Positions 1 through 5,050 of a stretch of 7,003 nucleotides of DNA are shown here, piece after piece. The position numbers and the translations under genes were made by a program. Source of the stretch: Deltaproteobacteria bacterium (lineage in GTDB: Bacteria; Desulfobacterota; Desulfarculia; Adiutricales; Adiutricaceae). Numbering within the stretch: the stretch's first letter is position 1; each line of letters begins with the position of its first letter. The stretch is taken from NCBI GenBank assembly GCA_031278795.1, contig JAITJT010000090.1, positions 1 through 7,003 of the forward strand, in the 5' to 3' direction. The notes beneath the pieces were generated by a model. The model was not told the DNA's origin and searched no databases. It saw only the letters and a program-made list of their open reading frames with translations.

Positions 1-1
1 C

Positions 2-265
2 GAAAATGGCGGTAAGAACGACTTGTCCAACTTGGTCCCTACCTGCCGCGAGTGCAAGCGGAAGAAGGGCAAGCGGACAGTGGAGGATTTCCTCAAAGAT
101 GAACCCGACAAACTCCAAATAATCAGAGATCAGCTTGCTCTCCGTATTAAGCGCATAGAAGATAGGCGCACCAGCACAAGGGTTTTGGTTAAAAGGCTCG
201 CAAAACTTGGATTTCCCGCGAGCTTTTTGATGGAATCAATGTTGGAGGATCCAGCTAATACCTAA
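2..265 (+). CDS. HNH endonuclease, C-terminal part (IscB-like tail), truncated by the window edge
   Basis: The frame is open from the first bases (E-N-G-G-K-N-D...), so the gene begins left of the window; the TTG at 23 is internal. What is seen is the second half of an HNH nuclease fold: GGKNDLSNLVPTCRECKRKKG matches the usual GG-x(n)-NL-V-x2-C-x2-C-N-x2-KG. The Asn of 'NL' is the middle HNH residue and the Cys pair is half of a zinc-binding knuckle. The position after the second Cys, usually Asn or His, is Lys. The tail (R-T-V-E-D-F-L-K, D-E-P-D-K-L, then T-S-T-R-x-L-x3-L-x2-L-G-F-P) resembles the segment after HNH in IscB proteins (eeFL..dP..L..I, NaTR..L...L...GLP). It stops about 15 residues later, without the RuvC-III part with its H-x2-D-A. 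It may be an IshB-like short homologue, a decayed IscB, or an ordinary HNH protein. HNH is fairly sure; IscB relationship is inference. Confidence 0.75.
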   Translation, partial: ENGGKNDLSNLVPTCRECKRKKGKRTVEDFLKDEPDKLQIIRDQLALRIKRIEDRRTSTRVLVKRLAKLGFPASFLMESMLEDPANT

Positions 266-405
266 GAGCAAAAAAATCCTAAAATCCATAGCTCACGCTT
301 TTCTAAAAGAAATGGATGTGCTGTCAGCGTGTCGAACATGCTCTTTATTTGCCCATACCATCTTTGGCTAGCGCTTTCGCTTTTTGTTCATAAGCTAGAG
401 CAAGC

Positions 406-441
406 TTAAACATCAGGGGAAATTTAAACATCAGGGCAAAC
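406..441. repeat. 18-bp tandem direct repeat, two copies
   Basis: TTAAACATCAGGGgAAAt (406-423) is followed directly by TTAAACATCAGGGcAAAc (424-441), 16 of 18 bases identical. It lies about 140 bp downstream of the HNH stop codon in otherwise unstructured AT-rich DNA. It could be a simple local duplication or a paired protein-binding site; two copies are too few to call iterons or a CRISPR array. Confidence 0.7.
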
Positions 442-721
442 TAAAAAATTCAGATAGCGGTGTTTTTAATTGAAGTTTTGTGAATATTTTTGATGTATTA
501 TTGTAAACAAGAACTATTTTATATATAATTTTGATTTATATAGATTATTTTTTGAGATTAGCGCCCTTTGCTTTTGGAATATATGCTATATATTTGGTAG
601 CAAAGCTTAATTTTTCCTTTTTATTGTAGATTGCTTAGCTATCTTCCATTTTATGGGGAGGATTATATCTAGGGCACCTTTCGAGTTTTTTTAGCAATAG
701 CTGGGTTTTCTCACAAAATCG

Positions 722-796
722 CCCAAAAACATTTGGGATCCTAGCGTTTTTTTGCTAAAGTATTTTGAGGCCCCCCAAGTGAGAGCGAGGGGGCTT
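722..796 (+). promoter_or_regulatory. Cluster of three hairpins upstream of znuA (possible structured leader)
   Basis: Three stems lie in a row. CCCAAA (722-727) pairs with TTTGGG (732-737) over an AACA loop. TAGC (742-745) pairs with GCTA (754-757) around a run of seven T. GCCCCC (770-775) pairs with GGGGGC (789-794) around a 13-base loop, extendable by G-T and A-T at 768-769/795-796. The last is a strong all-GC stem inside AT-rich DNA and is not followed by a T run on either strand, so it is not a plain terminator. The first stem with T 747-753 nine bases later could be a poor terminator for upstream transcription. If transcription starts upstream, these form a 5' leader of the metal-uptake gene. 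The match to a known riboswitch class was not recognised. Confidence 0.4.
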
Positions 797-822
797 AACG
801 CTGAGTTAACGGGCAGGTTAAA
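795..822. promoter_or_regulatory. TTAAC repeats: candidate operator upstream of znuA
   Basis: TTAAC occurs at 795-799 and 806-810, with a related TTAAA at 818-822, spaced 11 and 12 bases apart, about one helical turn. The first is also the left arm of a dyad TTAAC-gctga-GTTAA (795-809). Such phased sites are typical of repressor binding, and zinc uptake genes are commonly controlled by Zur-type repressors. The sequence does not match the gammaproteobacterial Zur box I know, so this is only a candidate. Confidence 0.2.
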
Positions 823-842
823 ATCGGCATCATTTTTCTTCG

Positions 843-871
843 TGGAGGAATAAGCTCCAAAGATATTAGGA
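843..871 (+). promoter_or_regulatory. znuA ribosome-binding region with a hairpin-sequestered GGAGG
   Basis: The start at 877 is preceded by AGGA at 868-871, six to eight bases from the ATG, a modest Shine-Dalgarno. A much better GGAGG lies at 844-848, too far upstream to serve that ATG directly and without a start codon of its own. TGGAG (843-847) can pair with CTCCA (855-859), which would hide the GGAGG. This could be a fortuitous motif or part of translational control. Confidence 0.35.
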
Positions 872-876
872 TCATT

Positions 877-1902
877 ATGTCAACACACTGCCCACTCCAA
901 ATAATTCCGGGCCTAGCCCCGGAGGCCCATCTTAGGAAGCTTTCCAGGAGGGCCCCATCCCTTTCCACCCTCACAGCCTTTCTGTCTTCATCTCTCCTTC
1001 TCTTCTTCTTCTTCTTTCCCAGCACCCCATCCTTCGCCCAGGGCGACCGCATAGCCGCGGCCTCGTATCCTGTTTGGCTCTTCACCCGCTACCTCAACGA
1101 CGGCAGGAACTACTTCAACGTGGAGCTCATGACCAGCCCGGAAACGGGCTGCCCCCACGAGTTTAATCCCAGGCCTAGGGATCTGGAGCGCCTCACCCAG
1201 ACGAAGATAATGGTGGAAAACGGGGTCAACCTGGAGGTGTATCTGGAGCGGGCGCTGAGGGTGGCGCCACCGGATATCTTCATAATAGATGCCTCCGCCG
1301 GGGTTCCCACGCTGCTCACCAACTATGGAAGGCTAGCGGTTCCCGGGGATCCACCCAAAAACACCCTGGATCCCAACCCCCATATCTTTCTCTCCCCCAA
1401 AAACGCGTCCCTCATGACGGCAAACATCGCCAAGGCCTTAACCGAGAGGGATCCCTCGGGATCCGTCCACTACCAGGATCGCCTGGAGCGTTTCCAGGCC
1501 TCCATGACCACTTTGGAAGAGGAGATACACTTCTTCAGAAGGACGCACCGGGGCTACAAGGTGGTAACCAGCCACGGCTTTATGGACTATCTAGCCCAGG
1601 AGATGGGCATACTGATTGTCGCGGACATCGAGCCGGTGCCGGAAGTGGCGCCGTCTCCGGCGAGACTCAAGGGTCTCACCCAGATAATACGCCAGGAGGG
1701 CGTCTCGGCCATATTGGTGGATCCAGAGGCCAACATCAACCAGGCCAAGACCCTGGGCGCTGAGACGGGCATCCCGGTGGCCGTGGTGGATCCAGCCACC
1801 TCCGGAACCTCTGACCCGCCCGTGGATTATTACCAGCAGGTCATAAGGGCGGATATAGCCATGCTATCCAAGCTCTTTCCGGTTAATGCCTCTGGTAACT
1901 AA
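877..1902 (+). CDS. znuA: Periplasmic metal-binding protein of a zinc/manganese ABC transporter (ZnuA/TroA family)
   Basis: Solute-binding component that captures a divalent metal, probably zinc, in the periplasm and hands it to the ABC permease (cluster A-I / PF01297 family). Residues 1-31 form a long basic lead-in and residues 32-54 a hydrophobic segment with five Phe, ending S-F-A before Q55: a signal-peptidase-I type leader without lipobox. Metal ligands are recognisable as His94 (GCPHEFNPRP), His169 (NPHIFLSP) and His233 (TSHGFMDYLA), with an acidic fourth ligand likely Asp282 (VDPE) or Asp313. Three His favours zinc over the His2/Glu/Asp set of manganese proteins. E-V-A-P-S-P-A-R-L (256-264) matches the family's 'PSP..L' motif. 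The His-rich loop of classical ZnuA between ligands 1 and 2 is absent. At 341 residues the length is normal, with an extended N-terminus. The znuC and znuB genes follow on the same strand. Metal choice is inferred. Confidence 0.9.
   Translation: MSTHCPLQIIPGLAPEAHLRKLSRRAPSLSTLTAFLSSSLLLFFFFFPSTPSFAQGDRIAAASYPVWLFTRYLNDGRNYFNVELMTSPETGCPHEFNPRPRDLERLTQTKIMVENGVNLEVYLERALRVAPPDIFIIDASAGVPTLLTNYGRLAVPGDPPKNTLDPNPHIFLSPKNASLMTANIAKALTERDPSGSVHYQDRLERFQASMTTLEEEIHFFRRTHRGYKVVTSHGFMDYLAQEMGILIVADIEPVPEVAPSPARLKGLTQIIRQEGVSAILVDPEANINQAKTLGAETGIPVAVVDPATSGTSDPPVDYYQQVIRADIAMLSKLFPVNASGN
1000..1017 (+). repeat. TTC microsatellite inside the signal peptide of znuA
   Basis: Four TTC codons plus a TTT encode Phe43-Phe47 in the hydrophobic core of the signal peptide. 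The unit is three bases, so slippage would change the core length without breaking the frame. This is a short tract and variation is not shown. Confidence 0.5.
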
Positions 1903-1930
1903 AGTTCTAAGCTAATTTTAAGTTAGAGCT
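1903..1930 (+). other. Hairpin immediately after the znuA stop codon
   Basis: AGTTCTAA (1903-1910) pairs with TTAGAGCT (1923-1930) over a 12-base loop, 8 bp with one G-T wobble. It starts at the base after the stop codon. No T run follows, so it is not a terminator by itself. It could protect the znuA message from 3' decay ahead of the terminator at 1953. Confidence 0.3.
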
Positions 1931-1952
1931 TCTGGAATTGTCTTATTTAAAG

Positions 1953-1978
1953 CTTATCCGGAAGGATTAGAGTTTTTT
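1953..1978 (+). terminator. Predicted Rho-independent terminator between znuA and znuC
   Basis: CTTATCC (1953-1959) pairs with GGATTAG (1964-1970) with one T-T mismatch, closed by a GGAA (GNRA-type) loop, followed by AG and six T (1973-1978). The stem is short, so termination may be partial. It sits about 50 bases after the znuA stop, which would give excess znuA transcript over znuCB, a common arrangement for binding-protein genes. Confidence 0.5.
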
Positions 1979-1992
1979 CAAAACATCCAAGC

Positions 1993-2092
1993 TATAATAT
2001 ATTGTTTTATTGGTCTCGCTTCTCCTTTAAGTTACAATAACTCAAAGGGAAATATTTCATAGAGGATGTTTTTCCTCCGCACATTACCTTTG
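1993..2092 (+). promoter_or_regulatory. Candidate promoter, operator-like dyad and structured leader of znuC
   Basis: TATAAT at 1993-1998 is a perfect -10 hexamer, though no clear -35 sits 16-18 bases upstream. A 13-bp dyad AGTTA-CAA-TAACT follows at 2030-2042, well placed for a repressor. Next, CAAAGG (2043-2048) and CCTTTG (2087-2092) form an outer stem around an inner hairpin GAGGA (2062-2066) / TCCTC (2073-2077). Together with the upstream terminator this suggests separate, regulated transcription of znuC-znuB. The pieces are visible; their use is inference. Confidence 0.35.
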
Positions 2093-2138
2093 TCTTAAAG
2101 GCCAAGTCTCAATTTTTGATTTCACTAAGGATGCACTT

Positions 2139-2945
2139 ATGCTTGAACCAGCAAACATTAGCTCTCCCCCACTCTCGCCAGGCTCTGGGGAACCAGCCCC
2201 GGCAGTGGTCATCAAGGACATGGGGGTCTCCTACGGGCGCTATGACATCCTCAAGGATGTGACAGCTACCATTCCCGACAAGAGGCAGACCGTGATAATC
2301 GGCCCCAACGGGGCCGGTAAGAGCACCTTGGTCTTGGCGCTCTTGGGAGAGGTTCCCCACAGTGGGCTTATACAGTACTCCAAACCCAAGCCGGTCTTAG
2401 GATACGTGCCCCAGCGCCTGGATTTTGACAGGCACTTGCCTCTCACGGTGCTGGAGTTCATGGCCTTAGGACGCACCGCCTGGCCACTGTGGTTGGGGGT
2501 GCCCAGGAGGGTCACCAAAAAGAATTTGGAGTACCTGGAGATGGTGAGGGCCACCAACCTTATCCACCGGCCGCTGGGCTCCCTCTCCGGAGGGGAGACC
2601 CAGCGGGTCTTCCTGGCGCGGGCGCTTATGGAGAATCCCGACGTGCTCATATTGGACGAGCCGGCCAGCGGGGTGGACGTCTACGGGGAGAAGCTTTTGT
2701 GCGAGATCTTGGATAGCTTCAAACGGGACTTCACCATAGTTATGGTGTCCCACGACCTCTCCACGGCCAAGGCCCATGGAGACTGGATAATATGCCTCAA
2801 CAGGAGCGTCATCTCAGCCGGGCCTCCGGAGAAGATCTTCCGCACAGATATCATCTCCCGCGCCTTTGGGCTGCACCTTGGCCCGGTCTTTGAGGAAGAC
2901 GACAAGCTCTTAACTGAGAGCGACACTAGCTCACAGAAGCACTGA
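2139..2945 (+). CDS. znuC: ATP-binding protein of a zinc/manganese ABC transporter (ZnuC family)
   Basis: Cytoplasmic ATPase that drives metal import through the permease encoded next. All ABC hallmarks are intact: Walker A GPNGAGKST at residues 55-63, Q-loop Gln92 in GYVPQ, signature LSGGE at 149-153, Walker B VLILDEP at 169-175 with catalytic Glu174, D-loop SGVD at 177-180 and switch His205 (VSHDLS). The segment LPLTVLEFMALGR (100-112) is typical of the metal-uptake subfamily. The first 22 residues are a Pro/Ser-rich extension before the conserved V-I-K-D-M-G-V-S-Y-G. Length (268) is normal. The start at 2139 has AAGG at 2127-2130, eight bases away. The gene lies 236 bp after znuA and 102 bp before znuB; no terminator is seen in the latter gap, so znuC and znuB are probably co-transcribed. 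Zinc versus manganese cannot be told from the ATPase. Confidence 0.93.
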   Translation: MLEPANISSPPLSPGSGEPAPAVVIKDMGVSYGRYDILKDVTATIPDKRQTVIIGPNGAGKSTLVLALLGEVPHSGLIQYSKPKPVLGYVPQRLDFDRHLPLTVLEFMALGRTAWPLWLGVPRRVTKKNLEYLEMVRATNLIHRPLGSLSGGETQRVFLARALMENPDVLILDEPASGVDVYGEKLLCEILDSFKRDFTIVMVSHDLSTAKAHGDWIICLNRSVISAGPPEKIFRTDIISRAFGLHLGPVFEEDDKLLTESDTSSQKH

Positions 2946-3047
2946 ATTAAAAAGACGAAAAGCGATCGGAAATTTACCTTAAGAGCCTAAAACATAGTTA
3001 ACAAATCCAAAAAGGATTCAAACAAAAATACCTCACGGGGAAATACC

Positions 3048-3926
3048 ATGCTTGAGAACATCTACGGTTTCATGGGCCTTTTTTATGAGTCGGGATTCAT
3101 GCAGCGGGCGGCCTTCGCCCTCTTTTTACTCTCATTCGCTGCCTCTGGCACCGGAGTGCTGGTGGTGAGCCGGCGCATGGCGTTTTTTCCGGACGCTGCT
3201 GGGCACACTATCTTTGGTGGCCTGGCCCTGGGCCTCATCTTTGGACTCCCCGTGGACATCGTGGTGTTAGTCTTCGGCGTGCTCATTGGGCTCCTCATAA
3301 TTTATGTGGTGAGGCACAGCACCTTGGCATCGGACACGGTCATTGGTTTGATATTCTCCGGCGGGGTGGCCTTTGGGCTAGCCCTGGTGAGCCGCTACCC
3401 GGAGGCCCAGTCCAAGATAAACCGCTACTTCCTAGGCGACATCATGACCGTGAACGACAATGAGATAGTGCTACTTATAATTTTGGCCATTGTGTCACTT
3501 TTGTTCTTCATCTTCCTCTACAACCGCCTCATGCTCTCCTGTGTGTCTCCCGCCAACTACCTCAAGAGCGCCGCCCCTGAGTATCTCTTTGGGGCTTTCC
3601 TGGCCTTTGTGGTGGTCATAAGCGTCCAGGTGGTGGGCGTCCTCCTGGTGACCGCCCTCTTAATCGCCCCGGCCGCGGCAGGTAGGATCCTGGCCCCCAC
3701 CGGCAGGTGGATGTTCTGGATTGCCCTGGCGGTCTCCTTGGTTTCTGGTCAGCTGGGCCTCCTCATCGCCTACCAGCCCCAGGTCAACACCACCCCTGGA
3801 GCCACTGTGGTCTTCATCTCCATCGTGATATTCGCCCTATCTGTTTTGGGGAAAAGGCTCTACGCGGCTTTCACTAAAAAAGAGCTAATAGTGAACCAAA
3901 CCGGAAGTGGAGTGGAACGCGCTTAA
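3048..3926 (+). CDS. znuB: Membrane permease of a zinc/manganese ABC transporter (ZnuB family)
   Basis: Inner-membrane channel subunit of the ABC-3 family (PF00950), probably a homodimer pairing with ZnuC. Hydrophobic helices are visible at about residues 20-40, 54-87, 96-115, 138-158, 178-209, 220-241 and 251-268. Family motifs: P-D-A-A-G-H-T-I-F-G-G (48-58, with Asp49 and His53 at the usual 'DAisHavlpG' site), S-D-T-V-I-G-L-I-F (95-103, matching 'enDt.iGi.f'), R-Y-F-L-G-D-I (126-132), the long V-V-G-V-L-L-V-T-A-L-L-I-A-P-A-A-A-G-R helix (195-213), and T-T-P-G-A-T-V-V (248-255, matching 'd.psGa.iv'). Length 292 is slightly above the norm owing to a short charged cytoplasmic tail. GGGGA at 3037-3041 lies six bases before the ATG and supports the start. 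It is the last gene of the locus. Confidence 0.92.
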   Translation: MLENIYGFMGLFYESGFMQRAAFALFLLSFAASGTGVLVVSRRMAFFPDAAGHTIFGGLALGLIFGLPVDIVVLVFGVLIGLLIIYVVRHSTLASDTVIGLIFSGGVAFGLALVSRYPEAQSKINRYFLGDIMTVNDNEIVLLIILAIVSLLFFIFLYNRLMLSCVSPANYLKSAAPEYLFGAFLAFVVVISVQVVGVLLVTALLIAPAAAGRILAPTGRWMFWIALAVSLVSGQLGLLIAYQPQVNTTPGATVVFISIVIFALSVLGKRLYAAFTKKELIVNQTGSGVERA

Positions 3927-3965
3927 ACATTTTTTAAAATAAATTAAACGCGAGCTTCATTTTTT
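3918..3965 (+). terminator. Weak terminator-like stem overlapping the znuB stop codon
   Basis: CGCG-c-TTAA (3918-3926) can pair with TTAA-a-CGCG (3944-3952) with one mismatch, around a loop containing a further A/T hairpin (ATTTT..AAAAT). Six T follow at 3960-3965, seven bases after the stem. The distance and the A/T-rich stem make this weak. The better terminator is at 4146. Confidence 0.25.
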
Positions 3966-4054
3966 GGGTAACTCTTTTCTGGAAGACAAGCTATGGGAAA
4001 AATATTTTACGTGCATTTTTTTTTGGGGTTTTTTCAGAAATGAAATTTTTTCGC

Positions 4055-4079
4055 TTGATGTTTTAATTAAAATCATCAA
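4055..4079. repeat. AT-rich inverted repeat
   Basis: TTGATG (4055-4060) and CATCAA (4074-4079) flank TTTTAATTAAAA, so both halves mirror each other except for one extra T at 4073. There is no T run after the stem on either strand. Function unknown. Confidence 0.45.
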
Positions 4080-4145
4080 AAAAACTTCCCAAAGAAATAT
4101 TTCCCGCCAAAAGCTGGCTTAAAAAACTCACACGAACTAAGATTC

Positions 4146-4195
4146 TATCTCCTCTGGGGGTATATTTTTATACCCTTAGGGGAGATATTTTTTTT
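4146..4195 (+). terminator. Strong Rho-independent terminator
   Basis: The left arm 4146-4164 pairs along its whole length with the right arm 4169-4187: 19 bp including three G-T wobbles, with the core GGGTATA / TATACCC closed by a TTTT loop. Eight T follow at once (4188-4195). This is the best terminator in the window and probably ends znu transcription, although it is about 220 bases past the znuB stop. It has no T run in the opposite direction. The right-arm sequence GGGGAGATA (4179-4187) recurs at 4200-4208. Confidence 0.75.
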
Positions 4196-4399
4196 CAAGG
4201 GGGAGATAAATTTTTATGGAATTTTTAGTTTCGATCCAGTATGATTGGCCCTGTTGAATATAAATACCATAATACGTAAGGGTGGGCGTAAGAGGAAGCT
4301 AAGTTGATTTTCCCCAAAAAATTCTAAATAGCGCTGAAATTTAAAAAAATTTTAAATCAGTTTTGAAATTTTTACGAAAAATTCATACGGGAAAGCACT

Positions 4400-4717
4400 T
4401 TGCCGCTCATTATAGTGAAGCTTTTAGCCATAGTTCTACTTTTGTGCCGGTATTTTAATGAGTTAATGATTAGCAAAACTTCAAAAATTTCTAGCATCAG
4501 GAAGCTTTACTCGCTTGCAAACAAAATTCCCCCTAGCTCCAAAGGGATTTATCCACAATATATAGTGGAATCAATCACAAAAAGCTTCCATATGTGTGAA
4601 AAATTCCCAAATCCAAGTTTTGACGGGAGATTTCAGAAAAATTACCCACAAGTGTTTTTTTTTATAAAAAACACTTGCGTTTTAATTGACGATTGTCATA
4701 GTATTGATTATTATTGA
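4400..4717 (+). CDS. Doubtful small ORF, 105 codons, hypothetical
   Basis: An open frame starting at a TTG with no clear Shine-Dalgarno. The product would begin with a hydrophobic run (residues 2-15, P-L-I-I-V-K-L-L-A-I-V-L-L-L) that could pass for a membrane segment or signal peptide, followed by a polar, Lys/Ser-rich part without any motif I recognise. Codons are AT-rich, unlike the GC-balanced genes on both sides, and a 12-bp perfect hairpin (4649-4677) lies inside its 3' end, producing the V-F-F-F-I-K-N-T stretch. Both points favour non-coding DNA or a decayed remnant. I list it only because the frame is over 100 codons long in AT-rich DNA, where stops are frequent. Confidence 0.15.
   Translation: MPLIIVKLLAIVLLLCRYFNELMISKTSKISSIRKLYSLANKIPPSSKGIYPQYIVESITKSFHMCEKFPNPSFDGRFQKNYPQVFFFIKNTCVLIDDCHSIDYY
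4649..4677. terminator. Perfect 12-bp hairpin, possible weak terminator
   Basis: CAAGTGTTTTTT (4649-4660) pairs perfectly with AAAAAACACTTG (4666-4677) over a TTTAT loop. Half the stem is A-T. On the + strand CG then four T follow, so it would be a poor terminator. It could equally mark the end of an unidentified small RNA or be a leftover of a mobile element end. Confidence 0.35.
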
Positions 4718-5050
4718 TGCGCTTTACTAATCCCCTCCTCCTAATTAAGTTTTTTTTTGTATCGTCAAGATACCAAGGGGATTCTGCGCTCAAAAACAGA
4801 TTGTTTTTTTTTTAAATACTGTATCCTCCTCCATATGCTGCACTTTACCCTTATGAGTAAAGGGCTTTAGCTTGAAAAGAAAAGGCTGTGTCCGGGTAAC
4901 TTATCCGTATATTTCCGGAAGATTTTAGCACACATCTCTTAAAGTCATAATGGGCCAAAGCCTAAGCTTTAGACGCGATTACGAGTGAATATTTGCGACA
5001 AGGGAAATCCACCCCGGCGCAAGACAAGTTTTTTTCCAAGGTGAATCAGA
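4718..5050. other. Upstream region of the AAA-ATPase-like gene
   Basis: No gene seen. The region carries several small inverted repeats: GTATC-gtcaa-GATAC (4759-4773), AAAAACA-gat-TGTTTTT with a ten-T run (4792-4813), CTTTAC (4843-4848) / GTAAAG (4857-4862), and a dyad at 4893-4907. The A/T stem with ten T could weakly stop incoming transcription. The ribosome-binding site of the next gene is AAGGTGA at 5038-5044. TTGAAA at 4872-4877 looks like a -35, but no good -10 lies at the right distance. Confidence 0.45.
4893..4907. promoter_or_regulatory. Operator-like dyad upstream of the AAA-ATPase-like gene
   Basis: CGGGTAA-C-TTATCCG is a 15-bp dyad with six of seven half-site positions matching. 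The single-base centre prevents an RNA hairpin of the full stem, so a DNA-binding dimer is the likelier reader if it is functional. It lies about 145 bases ahead of the start codon at 5051. Confidence 0.2.

Larger units (their letters stand above)
266..876. other. AT-rich non-coding spacer between the HNH gene and znuA
   Basis: No convincing gene is seen on either strand. The left half is very AT-rich. It holds an 18-bp tandem repeat (406-441) and a loose inverted repeat CTTTGC (566-571) / GCAAAG (600-605). The right end (722-876) carries several hairpins and the znuA ribosome-binding region, described separately. A TATA-rich patch at 583-594 could be a -10 region, but I find no good -35 partner, so no promoter is called. 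The frame after the HNH stop was read through in two frames and shows no continuation of an IscB protein. Confidence 0.6.
3927..4399. other. AT-rich spacer after znuB with inverted repeats
   Basis: No gene seen. The stretch has long T and A runs, a 25-bp near-perfect palindrome at 4055-4079 (TTGATG-TTTTAATTAAAA-t-CATCAA, one unpaired T), the strong terminator at 4146-4195 and a duplicated terminator arm at 4200-4208. The palindrome is not followed by T on either strand and so is more likely a protein site or an inert AT palindrome. Confidence 0.5.

Noticed and set aside
266..420. Frameshifted continuation of an IscB protein after the HNH stop
   Set aside because: Two frames were translated and neither shows the expected G-G-R-T-K-x-N-R or H-x2-D-A motifs.
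406..441. CRISPR-like repeat
   Set aside because: Only two directly adjacent 18-bp copies with no spacer between them and no cas genes.
653..691. Possible leader peptide ATG-GGG-AGG... of 12 codons
   Set aside because: No Shine-Dalgarno site before it and no codon pattern pointing to attenuation.
795..1085. 96-codon - strand frame with a Lys/Arg-rich run
   Set aside because: The basic run is the reverse complement of the TTC repeat in the znuA signal peptide; no independent support.
2240..2777. Open frames of 103 and 136 codons on the - strand within znuC
   Set aside because: They lie wholly inside a gene with every ABC ATPase motif intact and show no family of their own.
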